Below are positions 53,085 to 62,143 of a stretch of DNA of 64,000 nt, piece by piece (the stretch's first letter is position 1; every line of letters starts with the position of its first letter). The DNA is taken from positions 5,164,501-5,228,500 of the forward strand of contig NZ_LT629771.1 in NCBI RefSeq assembly GCF_900105175.1, written 5' to 3'. The position numbers and the translations under genes are program-made. This stretch comes from Jiangella sp. DSM 45060 (GTDB lineage: Bacteria; Actinomycetota; Actinomycetes; Jiangellales; Jiangellaceae). Below the pieces are notes generated by a model. The model ran no database searches and was not told the origin of the DNA. It was given only the letters and a program-made list of their open reading frames with translations.

Positions 53085-54848
53085 TCAGGACGTGCGCGAC
53101 CACTCTTCCATGTTGAACGACACCTGGGTCTGGGCGGCGTTCTGCTGGACACCCTCGATGGCGGGGTTGTGGGCCGTGACGCCCGGGTGCGCGTAGAGCG
53201 GGATGCTGAAGAGGTCGTTCCAGAGGTGGGTCTCGATCTCGGTCAGCAGCTCGGTCTGGCGGTCCTCGTCGACCGTGACGATCAGCTCGGTCCACGCGGC
53301 GTCGACGTCGGGGTTGGAGTAGCCGTACGGGTTCTGGCCCTCGTTGGTGCGGTAGAGCGAGGCGCCGGACGACATGACGCCCGAACCGGCCCACGCGAAC
53401 AGCGCGACCTCGTAGCTGGTCACGTCGACGATGCCGGCGCCGAGGTCAGGCGTCGGGGTGTCGACGATCTCGAAGCCGGCCTGGTCGCAGGACGCCTTGA
53501 TGGCGGCCACGGTGTCGGCGCGACGCGGGTTCGGGTCGGAGCGCAGCACGCGGATCTGGGTGCCGGCGGCGCCGGCGGCGTCGATCAGCGCCTTCGCGCC
53601 CTCGATGTCGGGCTCGTCGAACCGGCCGTCGTAGGCCTCGCCCACGACCTGGTCGTACGTCGGGTCCCACGGGAAGATCTCGCGCAGGTTCATGACGACG
53701 GCCTCGGGGTTGGCCGGCTGGATCAGGTTCTCGACGATCTGCTGCCGCGGCACGCACATCGCGAACGCCTGGCGCAGGTTCGGGTCGGCGAAGACGGCGC
53801 CCTCGGTCTGGTTGAAGTCGAGGTGCTCCCACGTCATCTCGTCACCGGTGATCATCGTGACCTGGTCGCCGAGCCCTTCCAGCGCCTGGACGAGGTCCAC
53901 GCTGACCTGCGGGGCGATGATGTCGACCTCGCCGTTGGCCAGGGCCTGGACCTGCTGGTCCTGCTGGATGAACCGGATGACGATGGTGTCGGTGGCCGGC
54001 GGGTCGCCGTAGTAGTTCTCGTTGGCGACCAGCGTCAGCGACTGGCCGGCCTCCCAGCTGTCGATCGTGTACGGACCCGACGCGGGGATGACGGCCTGGT
54101 CGAGCAGCGCGCCCGGGCCCATGTCCCAGCCGGTGTTCCAGAACTCCGCGACCGGGGTCAGCGCCGCCATGTCGTCGTTCTGGATGGCGGTGACGAGGTC
54201 TTCCGCCGTCATGCCGGCCTGCTCGGCCGCGACGTGCGCCGGCAGCATGCTGGAGTTGGTGACGACCTCCCAGTCGGCGAACGGCTCGGAGTAGACGTAC
54301 TCGACCTCCTTGTCGCCCGGCTGGCAGGTCGGCTTGGCCACGAGGTCGTAGCCGGTGGTGCCCGGGACCGCGAACAGCGGGATCGGCTGGCCGTCCTCGC
54401 CGACCTGGTCGGTCATGTACTGACCGGACTGGGTGGCCCACTCGAGCAGGAGGTCGTCGCAGTCGATCGGCTCGCCGTCGGACCACACCGCGTTCTCCGC
54501 GAAGGTGTAGCGGACGGTGAGGGGGTCCTCGGACGTGACCTCGTACGTGCCGAATGCCTCGTTGCGGACGATCTCGCCCTGCGGCCCGAAGTCCCAGAAA
54601 CCATCGAGCACGCCGTTGAGGACAAACGTGTTCCAGGTGCCGTTGCCGGTCTCGGAGTTCCCGTTGTAAGAGGTGAACTCCGCATCGGAGGCGACCGTGA
54701 TGGGAGTGCCCGACGAGCCGCCGGCCGGGGACTCGGTGTCGCCGCTCCCGGAGCCGCTGTCATCGTCGTCGCCGCCACATGCAGAGAGCGCCAGCGCCCC
54801 TGCCGTGAGCACGGCGAAGAACGCCATACCCCTGCGCTTGGTGGTCAA
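53085..54848 (-). CDS. Peptide ABC transporter substrate-binding lipoprotein, cluster C
   Basis: A 587-residue family 5 solute-binding lipoprotein. TTG at 54848 is taken as start because a GAGGAG site lies about 7 nt upstream and it restores the Lys-Arg-Arg head of the signal (TTKRRGMAFFAVLTAGALAL, then SACGG, Cys about 24). The internal ATG would cut the signal. It contains YTFAENAVWSDGEPIDCDDL and LEWAT, then IPASGPYTIDSWEAGQSLTL, the usual family landmarks. It is more distant from the cluster A and B proteins than they are from each other. Confidence 0.92.
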   Translation of the reverse strand: MTTKRRGMAFFAVLTAGALALSACGGDDDDSGSGSGDTESPAGGSSGTPITVASDAEFTSYNGNSETGNGTWNTFVLNGVLDGFWDFGPQGEIVRNEAFGTYEVTSEDPLTVRYTFAENAVWSDGEPIDCDDLLLEWATQSGQYMTDQVGEDGQPIPLFAVPGTTGYDLVAKPTCQPGDKEVEYVYSEPFADWEVVTNSSMLPAHVAAEQAGMTAEDLVTAIQNDDMAALTPVAEFWNTGWDMGPGALLDQAVIPASGPYTIDSWEAGQSLTLVANENYYGDPPATDTIVIRFIQQDQQVQALANGEVDIIAPQVSVDLVQALEGLGDQVTMITGDEMTWEHLDFNQTEGAVFADPNLRQAFAMCVPRQQIVENLIQPANPEAVVMNLREIFPWDPTYDQVVGEAYDGRFDEPDIEGAKALIDAAGAAGTQIRVLRSDPNPRRADTVAAIKASCDQAGFEIVDTPTPDLGAGIVDVTSYEVALFAWAGSGVMSSGASLYRTNEGQNPYGYSNPDVDAAWTELIVTVDEDRQTELLTEIETHLWNDLFSIPLYAHPGVTAHNPAIEGVQQNAAQTQVSFNMEEWSRTS

Positions 54849-55029
54849 GGTCTGACTCCTCGTGTGTCGGATCGCAAGGATCGCAGAATGAGTGTGGCTA
54901 AGACCATCACCGGTACTGACGTACACACAAGGTGGCGGGGCGCGCCGTTACTGACCTGCAACCCAACTGGGGCGGCAGGCTACGAAATCACAACGGATCG
55001 GACACGAACCTTCCGGGAAATTCTCCTGT

Positions 55030-56256
55030 CTAATGCGTCTTGGACAGGACGGAAAACGTTCGGCGCACTCCCAATGCCGCGGCGGCGATTCCGATTCCGC
55101 CGACGATGAATGGCAGCCGGAGGTCGACGGCGCCGAGCAGGCCGCCGGCCAGTGTTCCGAGCGGCATCAGCCCCCAGCCGAAGGCCCGCCACGCGCCGTG
55201 AGTGCGGCCGAGCAGCCGGCTCGGCACCAGCTCCTGGCGGATGGTGACGCTGAGGACGTTCCACCCCGCGACACTGAGCCCGGCGCCGACCATGCCGATC
55301 GCCGCGGCCGCCGGGTGCGGCACGAACCCGCACAGCGCGTACGACGCGCCGGTCACCAGCACGGACGCGATCATCAGCGGCCCACGGCCGAACCGCCGGA
55401 CCAGCCGGGGCACGATCAGCGCGCCGAGCACGGCGCCGACCGCCGCCGCCATGGCGAACAGCCCGTACACGGCGTCGGGCAGGCCGAGCTCGTCCAGGAC
55501 ATAGAGGACGAAGACCGCCTGGGCCAGCGCGTTGAACACCGCGAGCACGATGTTGACCGCCCACAGCCGGCTGAGTACCGGGTGGCCGAGCAGGAACCGG
55601 ATGCCCTCGACCAGCGACCGGCCGGTCAGCGGCTCCTTCGGCTCGTCGTCGCCGCGCGGCGGCCGGGCGGCGCTCACCGGCAGCGTCAGGACGAGGACGG
55701 CGGCGAGCACGTAGCCGGCGGAGTGCGCGACGAACGGCAGCGCGGCCGCCAGCGCGAACAGCACCCCGGCCAGCGGCGCGGCGACGAAGTTCTGGGCGAC
55801 GACCTCGGTGGCCTGGAACCGGCTGTTGGCCCGGACCAGGCCGTCGCGCCCGGCCACGGCCGGCACCATGGCCTGCAGCGAGCCGTCGGCCACGGTCTCG
55901 AACGCGCCGAACACGAACACCGCGCCGATGAGCACGGCGATGACCATGTGGTCGGTCGCGACCAGCGCGCACACCGCGGCCGCGACCACCGCCCGCACGC
56001 CGCAGGCGACGGCCGCGACCCGGCGCCGGTCGAAGCGGTCGACGACACTCCCGGACAGCACGCCGAACAGCAGCCACGGCAGGAACTGCGCGACACCGAC
56101 CACGGAGATGAGGACGGGGTCGCGGGTCAGCGACGCGGCCAGCAGCGGCGCGGCCGTGGCCGCGAACCCGTCGGACAGGTTGGCGCCGGTGCCGGCGCCC
56201 CACAGCCGGCCGAACGCCGGCCCGAGCCCGCGGACCGGCGCGGCGTCGACCGTCAC
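55030..56256 (-). CDS. MFS transporter, probable drug exporter
   Basis: A 408-residue major facilitator protein with about 11-12 membrane helices. GFAATAAPLLAASLTRDPVL, LLFGVLSGSVVDRFDRRRVA (the helix 2-3 loop signature) and SRLLGRTHGAWRAFGWGLMP are of the MFS_3/enterobactin-exporter-like type. GTG at 56256 overlaps the ArsR-type stop (GTGA), so the regulator and transporter are coupled, a classic exporter arrangement. Confidence 0.88.
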   Translation of the reverse strand: MTVDAAPVRGLGPAFGRLWGAGTGANLSDGFAATAAPLLAASLTRDPVLISVVGVAQFLPWLLFGVLSGSVVDRFDRRRVAAVACGVRAVVAAAVCALVATDHMVIAVLIGAVFVFGAFETVADGSLQAMVPAVAGRDGLVRANSRFQATEVVAQNFVAAPLAGVLFALAAALPFVAHSAGYVLAAVLVLTLPVSAARPPRGDDEPKEPLTGRSLVEGIRFLLGHPVLSRLWAVNIVLAVFNALAQAVFVLYVLDELGLPDAVYGLFAMAAAVGAVLGALIVPRLVRRFGRGPLMIASVLVTGASYALCGFVPHPAAAAIGMVGAGLSVAGWNVLSVTIRQELVPSRLLGRTHGAWRAFGWGLMPLGTLAGGLLGAVDLRLPFIVGGIGIAAAALGVRRTFSVLSKTH

Positions 56257-56843
56257 GGCAGGTCCTGGTCGGCGACCGGGAACGTGTGCACCTGCACCTC
56301 GACGATGCGGGCGTCGTCGCCGGCCTCCGGCTCGCGGTCGTCGACGCGGTCGTGCCAGGCGTCGAGGACCGCGATGAGGTCGGCACTGAGCGCGGCCAGC
56401 TCCTCGACCCGCAGCCGCAGGTGCGCCGTCGAGTTCACGGTGGCCTGGCCCCACTCGCGCGGGACCTGGAGGTAGCCGGCCGACAGCCAGTGCCCGAGCC
56501 GGGCCGACTGCACCCGCCGGAACTCGTCGACCACCAGCCGGGCGGCCTCGCCGCTGCCGCCGCCGGACAACTCGTAGCTGTCGAGCTCGGTGCCGCCGGG
56601 GTAGGCGCGCCAGTAGCGCTCGCGGCCGGCGCCGCGGGTGGGGTCCTCCTCGACGAAACCGTGCTTGGCCAGCTGCCGCAGGTGGTAGCTGGTGGAGCCG
56701 GTGCTCTCGGCGAACCGCTCGGCCAGCATGGTCGCCGTGGCCGGGCCGTACGTGACCAGGGCGTCGTAGAGCTGCACGCGCAGCGGGTGTGCGAGCCCAC
56801 GCAGCGTGGTGGCGTCGATGCGACGCCTCGGAGCCTCCGGCAT
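56253..56843 (-). CDS. ArsR-like helix-turn-helix regulator
   Basis: A 196-residue regulator starting MPEAPRRRIDATTLRGLAHP. An N-terminal winged helix (LRVQLYDALVTYGPATATML; STGSTSYHLRQLAKHGFVEE) leads to a larger helical C-terminal half (VVDEFRRVQSARLGHWLSAG). This two-part form is common among ArsR-like regulators of MFS exporters. A well-formed inverted repeat lies just upstream, so autoregulation of the two-gene operon is likely. Confidence 0.88.
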   Translation of the reverse strand: MPEAPRRRIDATTLRGLAHPLRVQLYDALVTYGPATATMLAERFAESTGSTSYHLRQLAKHGFVEEDPTRGAGRERYWRAYPGGTELDSYELSGGGSGEAARLVVDEFRRVQSARLGHWLSAGYLQVPREWGQATVNSTAHLRLRVEELAALSADLIAVLDAWHDRVDDREPEAGDDARIVEVQVHTFPVADQDLP

Positions 56844-56860
56844 GCCCGCACGGTAGCGAA

Positions 56861-56892
56861 TGCCAACACTTCTTTGCAAATGGTTGTTGGCA
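56861..56892. promoter_or_regulatory. Candidate operator of the ArsR/MFS operon
   Basis: TGCCAACA (56861-56868) and TGTTGGCA (56885-56892) are perfect inverted arms 18-25 nt upstream of the regulator start. An AT-rich palindrome TTTGCAAA (56873-56880) lies between them. Size and position suit a dimeric winged-helix regulator. Confidence 0.6.
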
Positions 56893-57042
56893 CGCACTCG
56901 CGATTTAGACAACAAGATCGTCCGGAAAATCAAGAGAACGGCCGTGTGACGTTCATCCCATCGCAGACAACCCCTGGATTCGCGGCCGCACCCGTGCGAG
57001 GCTGCCGCCTATCGCGACCGCCGACGCTCGCGGGAGGCAGTG

Positions 57043-57330
57043 ATGGGAGTGTCCGAGAGCCGGGCCGCAGTGGCCGAGGCCGTGTCCGCGCTCGACGCGG
57101 CAGTGGCCACCCTGCGACTCCATTACGGCGACACCCTCGGCGTCCGGCGGCTGGTCAGCGACGTGGTCCGGCTCGGCGACGACCTCGCCGAACTCGGCGA
57201 CCCCCAGCCCGGCCACCGACCGCATCCGGTCAGGCAGCTGGAGATCGTCCCTGACGAGCCGTACGACCCGAGCATGTGGGCCGGCGCCGAGGACGAAGGC
57301 CTGGGCGCCCCCGACCGGCGGGCCCCATGA
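57043..57330 (+). CDS. Small acidic protein, function unknown
   Basis: A 95-residue protein. A helical N-terminal half (SRAAVAEAVSALDAAVATLR; LVSDVVRLGDDLAEL) precedes an acidic, Pro-rich tail (LEIVPDEPYDPSMWAGAEDE). GGGAGGC precedes the ATG at 57043; a GTG directly before it is the alternative. No family is recognised. It lies 79 nt before the succinate dehydrogenase operon and may be its leader gene. Confidence 0.6.
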   Translation: MGVSESRAAVAEAVSALDAAVATLRLHYGDTLGVRRLVSDVVRLGDDLAELGDPQPGHRPHPVRQLEIVPDEPYDPSMWAGAEDEGLGAPDRRAP

Positions 57331-57409
57331 CCGGCTGACCCGCCGCCGCGCGAGGCCGCACCCGTCCCCCGTCCCCTCCCCCGTTCTCTGAAAAGAGCGT
57401 TCAGAAGAC

Positions 57410-58207
57410 ATGGCCGCCCCCACCGGAATCAAGTCTCCGACCCGGGCCCGTATCGCCGCCCGCACCCTGCGCACGGACCGCTGGTGGCTCTACCCCACGT
57501 TCACCGCGCTGGTGCTGCTCGCCTTCGTGGTCTACGCGACGTACCGGGCCTTCTCCGGACAGCACTACTTCGCCGAGCCGTACCTGACGCCGTTCTACTC
57601 GCCGTGCGTCACGACGGAGTGCGTCGACGGCTCCCGCCACCTGGGCACCTGGGTGGGCGACTGGTGGCCGTTCTCGCCGGCGGTGCTGATCCTCGTCATC
57701 CCGCTGAGCCTGCGGCTGACCTGCTACTACTACCGCAAGGCCTACTACCGCTCGTTCTGGATGTCGCCGCCGGCCTGCGCCGTCGGCGAGCCGCACCGCC
57801 GCTACACCGGCGAGACGCGGTTCCCCCTCATCCTGCAGAACGTCCACCGCTACGCGCTGTACATCGCACTGGCGTACAACGTGCTGCTCACCTACGACGC
57901 GGTCATGAGCTTCAAGTCGCCAGAGGGCGAGTGGGGGCACATGGGGCTGGGCTCGTTGATCCTCGTGGTCAACGCGGTGCTGCTCGCGCTGTACAGCCTG
58001 TCGTGCCACTCGTGCCGGCACATCATCGGCGGGCGGCTGCGCAACTTCTCCAAGCACCCGGTGCGGTACCGCCTCTGGGGCGGGGTATCGGTCCTCAACG
58101 GGCGGCACGCGCAGCTGGCGTGGGCGTCCCTGGTCTGGGTGGCCTTCACCGACTTCTACATCTGGATGGTCGCGTCCGGCACCTGGTCCGACCCGCGGTT
58201 CTTCTGA
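57410..58207 (+). CDS. sdhC: Succinate dehydrogenase membrane subunit, Sdh1 type
   Basis: A 265-residue membrane protein with about five hydrophobic helices (WWLYPTFTALVLLAFVVYAT; FSPAVLILVIPLSLRLTCYY; NVHRYALYIALAYNVLLTYD; LGSLILVVNAVLLALYSLSC; AQLAWASLVWVAFTDFYIWM). It directly precedes sdhA and sdhB and matches the single large anchor of actinobacterial Sdh1 (Rv0249c-like, recalled). Histidines in helices are few (NVHRY; CHSCRHI), consistent with Sdh1 anchors that carry little or no haem. It docks the catalytic subunits and binds quinone. Confidence 0.8.
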   Translation: MAAPTGIKSPTRARIAARTLRTDRWWLYPTFTALVLLAFVVYATYRAFSGQHYFAEPYLTPFYSPCVTTECVDGSRHLGTWVGDWWPFSPAVLILVIPLSLRLTCYYYRKAYYRSFWMSPPACAVGEPHRRYTGETRFPLILQNVHRYALYIALAYNVLLTYDAVMSFKSPEGEWGHMGLGSLILVVNAVLLALYSLSCHSCRHIIGGRLRNFSKHPVRYRLWGGVSVLNGRHAQLAWASLVWVAFTDFYIWMVASGTWSDPRFF

Positions 58208-58223
58208 GGAGCAGAGCGACACC

Positions 58224-60011
58224 ATGGCTGAAATCGAACGCCACAGCTTCGACGTGCTCGTGGTCGGCGCCGGCGGCGCCGGGCTGCGGGCGGCCATCGC
58301 GGCCCACGACGCGGGCGCGAAGGTCGGCATCGTCTGCAAGTCGCTGCTGGGCAAGGCGCACACCGTCATGGCCGAGGGCGGCATCGCCGCCGCCATGGCG
58401 AACGTGTGGAAAGAGGACAACTGGCAGGTGCACTTCCGCGACACCATGCGTGGCGGGAAGATGCTCAACCACTGGCGGATGGCGCAGCTGCACGCGCAGG
58501 AGGCGCCCGACCGCGTCCGCGAGCTGGAGGAGTGGGGCGCGCTGTTCGACCGCACCCCCGACGGCCTGATCTCGCAGCGCGACTTCGGCGGCCACCGCTA
58601 CGCGCGGCTGGCGCACGTCGGCGACCGCACCGGCCTCGAACTGATCCGCACGCTGCAGCAGCGCGCCGTGGCCCTCGGCATCGAGGTGTTCATGGAGTGC
58701 ACCATCACGAAGCTGGTGAAGAACGACGGCCGCATCGCCGGCGCGTTCGGCTACTGGCGCGAGTCGGGCCGGTTCATCGCCTTCGACGCGCCGTCGGTCG
58801 TGCTGGCCACCGGCGGCATCGGCAAGTCGTACAAGGTGACGTCCAACTCGTGGGAGTACACCGGCGACGGTCACGCGCTGGCGCTGGAGGCCGGCGCCAG
58901 CCTGGTGAACATGGAGTTCGTCCAGTTCCACCCGACGGGCATGGTCTGGCCGCCGTCGGTGAAGGGGATCCTGGTCACGGAGTCGGTCCGCGGCGACGGC
59001 GGTGTGCTGCGCAACAGCGAGGGCCGCCGGTTCATGTTCGACTACATCCCCGAGTTCTTCAAGGCCGAGACGGCGGACTCCGAGGAGGAGGCCGACCGCT
59101 GGTACGAGGACAAGACGAACAACCGCCGGCCACCGGAGCTGCTGCCCCGCGACGAAGTCGCCCGCGCCATCAACGCCGAGGTCAAGGCCGGCCGCGGCTC
59201 ACCGCACGGCGGCGTGTTCCTCGACATCGCCTCGCGGCGCACGCCCGAGTACATCCGCCGCCGGCTGCCGTCGATGTACCACCAGTTCAAGGAGCTGGCC
59301 GACGTCGACATCACGGCCGAGCCGATGGAGGTCGGCCCGACCTGCCACTACGTCATGGGCGGCGTGGCCGTCGACCCCGACACCGGCGAGTCGGCGGTCG
59401 AGGGCCTGTACGCCGCGGGCGAGGTGGCCGGCGGCATGCACGGCGCCAACCGCCTGGGCGGCAACTCGCTGTCCGACCTGCTGGTCTTCGGCCGGCGGAC
59501 GGGGCTCAACGCGGCCTACGCGGTGGTCCGGCGAGGGGACCGGCCGACCATCAGCGACGAGGAGATCCGCGCGGCGTCCGAGCACGCGCTGGCGCCGTTC
59601 AGCATCGAGGGCGGCGAGAACCCGTACACCGTCCAGCACGACCTCCAGGAGGTCATGCACAACCTGGTCGGCATCATCCGCACCGCCGAGGAGATGGAGC
59701 AGGCGCTGACGCAGCTGGCCGGTCTGCGCGAGCGGATCACCCGGCTCAGCGTCGAGGGGCACCGCCAGTACAACCCGGGCTGGCACCTGGCGCTGGACCT
59801 GCGCAACATGCTGCGGGTCAGCGAGTGCATCGCCCGGGCGGCGCTGGAGCGCACGGAGAGCCGCGGCGGGCACACCCGCAACGACTACCCCGCCACCGAC
59901 GACACCTGGGGCACGCTCAACCTGCACTGCCGCCTCGACGGCGAGGCCGTCGGCATCACGCGCGAGCCACTGCCCCAGATGCCCGACGACCTGCGCGAGC
60001 TCTTCAACTAG
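58224..60011 (+). CDS. sdhA: Succinate dehydrogenase/fumarate reductase flavoprotein subunit
   Basis: A 595-residue flavoprotein. VLVVGAGGAGLRAAIAAHDA is the FAD-binding Rossmann start, and GKAHTVMAEGGIAAAM contains the His (about 46) that normally binds FAD covalently. HPTGMVWPPSVKGILVTESV and VRGDGGVL, plus GGVAVDPDTGESAVEGLYAA and HGANRLGGNSLSDLLVFGRR, are active-site and FAD-domain blocks. It oxidises succinate in the TCA cycle and feeds electrons to SdhB. Confidence 0.95.
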   Translation: MAEIERHSFDVLVVGAGGAGLRAAIAAHDAGAKVGIVCKSLLGKAHTVMAEGGIAAAMANVWKEDNWQVHFRDTMRGGKMLNHWRMAQLHAQEAPDRVRELEEWGALFDRTPDGLISQRDFGGHRYARLAHVGDRTGLELIRTLQQRAVALGIEVFMECTITKLVKNDGRIAGAFGYWRESGRFIAFDAPSVVLATGGIGKSYKVTSNSWEYTGDGHALALEAGASLVNMEFVQFHPTGMVWPPSVKGILVTESVRGDGGVLRNSEGRRFMFDYIPEFFKAETADSEEEADRWYEDKTNNRRPPELLPRDEVARAINAEVKAGRGSPHGGVFLDIASRRTPEYIRRRLPSMYHQFKELADVDITAEPMEVGPTCHYVMGGVAVDPDTGESAVEGLYAAGEVAGGMHGANRLGGNSLSDLLVFGRRTGLNAAYAVVRRGDRPTISDEEIRAASEHALAPFSIEGGENPYTVQHDLQEVMHNLVGIIRTAEEMEQALTQLAGLRERITRLSVEGHRQYNPGWHLALDLRNMLRVSECIARAALERTESRGGHTRNDYPATDDTWGTLNLHCRLDGEAVGITREPLPQMPDDLRELFN

Positions 60012-60037
60012 AGATGTGATCGCCGAGGAGGCGTGAA

Positions 60038-60826
60038 GTGGGATACGACCTGAAGATGAAGGTGTGGCGGGGCGACGCCACCGGCGGGGACCTGGTGGAC
60101 TACACCGTCCCCGTCGAAGAGGGCGAGGTGGTCCTCGACGCACTGCACCGCATCCAGGCCACGCAGTCCGGCGACCTCGCGGTGCGGTGGAACTGCAAGG
60201 CCGGCAAGTGCGGCTCGTGCAGCACGGAGATCAACGGCAAGCCGCGGCTGGCCTGCATGACCCGGCTGTCGACGTTCGAGCAGGACGAGACCATCACGGT
60301 GACGCCGCTGCGCACCTTCCCGGTGGTCCGCGACCTCGTCACCGACGTCTCGTACAACTACAAGGTGGCCGAGACGGTCCCGGCGTTCGCGCCGGAGCCG
60401 CGGCCGGCCGACGGCCAGTACCGCATGCAGCAGGTCGACGTCGAGCGCGGCCAGGAGTTCCGCAAGTGCATCGAGTGCTTCCTGTGCCAGAACGTGTGCC
60501 ACGTCATCCGTGACCACGAGGAGAACAAGCAGTCCTTCTCCGGCCCGCGGTTCTTCCTGCGCTACGCCGAGCTGGAGATGCACCCGCTGGACACCAACGA
60601 CCGCCGCGAGCTGGCCCGCGAGCAGGCCGGCATCGGCATGTGCAACATCACCAAGTGCTGCACCGAGGTGTGCCCGGAAGGCATCCACATCACCGACAAC
60701 GCGATCATCCCGATGAAGGAGCGCGTCGTCGACCGGTCCTACGACCCGGTCACCTGGCTCGGCCGGAAGATCTTCCGCCGCGACCAGCTGCCCGAGGCGC
60801 AGGTCCCCCAGTCGCAGGCGGAGTGA
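60038..60826 (+). CDS. sdhB: Succinate dehydrogenase iron-sulfur subunit
   Basis: A 262-residue iron-sulfur protein. The plant-type 2Fe-2S motif is WNCKAGKCGSCSTEINGK with a later Cys in ACMTRLS. The 4Fe-4S/3Fe-4S region is CIECFLCQNVCHV and CNITKCCTEVCPEGIHITDN. The GTG at 60038 has AGGAGG upstream. It passes electrons from SdhA to quinone at the membrane subunit. The C-terminus (EAQVPQSQAE) is a short charged tail. Confidence 0.95.
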   Translation: MGYDLKMKVWRGDATGGDLVDYTVPVEEGEVVLDALHRIQATQSGDLAVRWNCKAGKCGSCSTEINGKPRLACMTRLSTFEQDETITVTPLRTFPVVRDLVTDVSYNYKVAETVPAFAPEPRPADGQYRMQQVDVERGQEFRKCIECFLCQNVCHVIRDHEENKQSFSGPRFFLRYAELEMHPLDTNDRRELAREQAGIGMCNITKCCTEVCPEGIHITDNAIIPMKERVVDRSYDPVTWLGRKIFRRDQLPEAQVPQSQAE

Positions 60827-60828
60827 TC

Positions 60829-61119
60829 ATGCTCGGCGACGACGAGTTCCGGGCAGCCCTCGACGGGCTGCCCGGGTGGTCCGGCGACCGGTCCGGCATC
60901 AGCCGCACCGTCGAGGCGCCCGACTTCCTCACCGGTATCCGTGTCGTCGACGACGTCGCGGCGGCGGCCGAGGCGGCCGATCACCACCCCGACATCGACA
61001 TCCGCTGGCGGAAGGTGACGTTCACGCTCGTCACCCACTCCGAGGGCGGCGTGACGCGGAAGGACACCGACCTCGCCGGTGTCATCAGCGACATCGCGGA
61101 GCGGCACGGGGCACGGTAG
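60829..61119 (+). CDS. Pterin-4a-carbinolamine dehydratase
   Basis: A 96-residue protein of the PCD/DCoH family. FLTGIRVVDDVAAAAEAADH then HPDIDIRWRKVTFTLVTHSE includes the active-site DHHPD motif and the later Trp and His. The family recycles oxidised pterin cofactors. No pterin hydroxylase is adjacent. ATG at 60829 has GGAG at normal spacing, 2 nt after the sdhB stop; a GTG at 60823 is the alternative start. Confidence 0.88.
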   Translation: MLGDDEFRAALDGLPGWSGDRSGISRTVEAPDFLTGIRVVDDVAAAAEAADHHPDIDIRWRKVTFTLVTHSEGGVTRKDTDLAGVISDIAERHGAR

Positions 61120-61128
61120 CGTCCCGGC

Positions 61129-62130
61129 ATGGACGTCATCGAGTACACGCCCACGCGCGAGCAGTACGCCTACACGTTCGGTGGCGTCGCGCCGGTCATG
61201 CGGGTCACGCCGGGCACCGCGCTGCGGCTGTGGTCCGACGACGCGTTCGGCGGCGTCCTGCGCTCGCCCGACGACCTCTCCAGCGCCAAGGTCGACCTCC
61301 GGTTCGTCAACCCGCAGACCGGGCCGTTCTACGTCGAGGGCGCCGAGCCGGGCGACACCCTGGTGCTGCACCTGGCCGCGCTCGAGCCGGCCCGCGACTG
61401 GGGCGCGTCCGCGGCCATCCCGTTCTTCGGCGGCATGACCAGCACCGACCGCGTCGTCACGCTGCAAGAGGCGCTGCCCGACACCACGTGGATCTACGAG
61501 CTCGACCGCGACCGCGACACCGTGGCGTTCGCGGCCCGGCACAGCGACCACCGCATCGAGCTGCCGGTCGCGCCCATGCTCGGCACCGTCGGGGTGGCGC
61601 CGGCCGGCGGCGAGGTGCGCTCGTCGCTGGTGCCCGACCGCTTCGGCGGCAACATGGACACCCCGCAGATGCGGGCCGGCACCACGGTCTTCCTCGGCGT
61701 GAACGTCGAGGGCGCGCTGTTCTCCGTCGGCGACGGCCACTACCGCCAGGGCGAGGGCGAGGCCTGCGGCACCGCCGTCGAGGGCGCCATGACGACCACG
61801 CTCATCGTCGACCTCGTCAAGGGCGGTGCGCCGGGCTGGCCGCGGCTCGAGGACGACGCGCACTGGATGACAGTCGGGTCGAGCCGCCCGCTGGAAGACT
61901 CCTGGCGCATCGGCAACGCCGAGCTGGTGCACTGGGTCGCCGAGCTCTACGGCCTGCACACCATGGACGCCTACCAGCTGTGCTCGCAGCTGGCCGAGGC
62001 GCCCATCGCGAACGTCGTCGACGCCAACTACAGCGTCGTGGTCAAGGCGGCGAAGGCGCTGCTGCCGGCCGCCGACGCGTTCGGCGGCATCCACGCCGAC
62101 CTGCGGGCCCGCGCCGCCACCCTCCACTGA
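61129..62130 (+). CDS. Acetamidase/formamidase family protein
   Basis: A 333-residue cytosolic amidase of the acetamidase/formamidase type. VEGAEPGDTLVLHLAALEPA, GTVGVAPAGGE, FGGNMDTPQMRAGTTVFLGV and GDGHYRQGEGEACGTAVEGA are the family blocks, the last two forming the metal and active-site region. It hydrolyses small amides to acid plus ammonia. It opens a run of four same-strand genes with small gaps that looks like an amide or nitrogen-compound pathway. Confidence 0.9.
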   Translation: MDVIEYTPTREQYAYTFGGVAPVMRVTPGTALRLWSDDAFGGVLRSPDDLSSAKVDLRFVNPQTGPFYVEGAEPGDTLVLHLAALEPARDWGASAAIPFFGGMTSTDRVVTLQEALPDTTWIYELDRDRDTVAFAARHSDHRIELPVAPMLGTVGVAPAGGEVRSSLVPDRFGGNMDTPQMRAGTTVFLGVNVEGALFSVGDGHYRQGEGEACGTAVEGAMTTTLIVDLVKGGAPGWPRLEDDAHWMTVGSSRPLEDSWRIGNAELVHWVAELYGLHTMDAYQLCSQLAEAPIANVVDANYSVVVKAAKALLPAADAFGGIHADLRARAATLH

Positions 62131-62143
62131 CGAAAGGCCAGCC

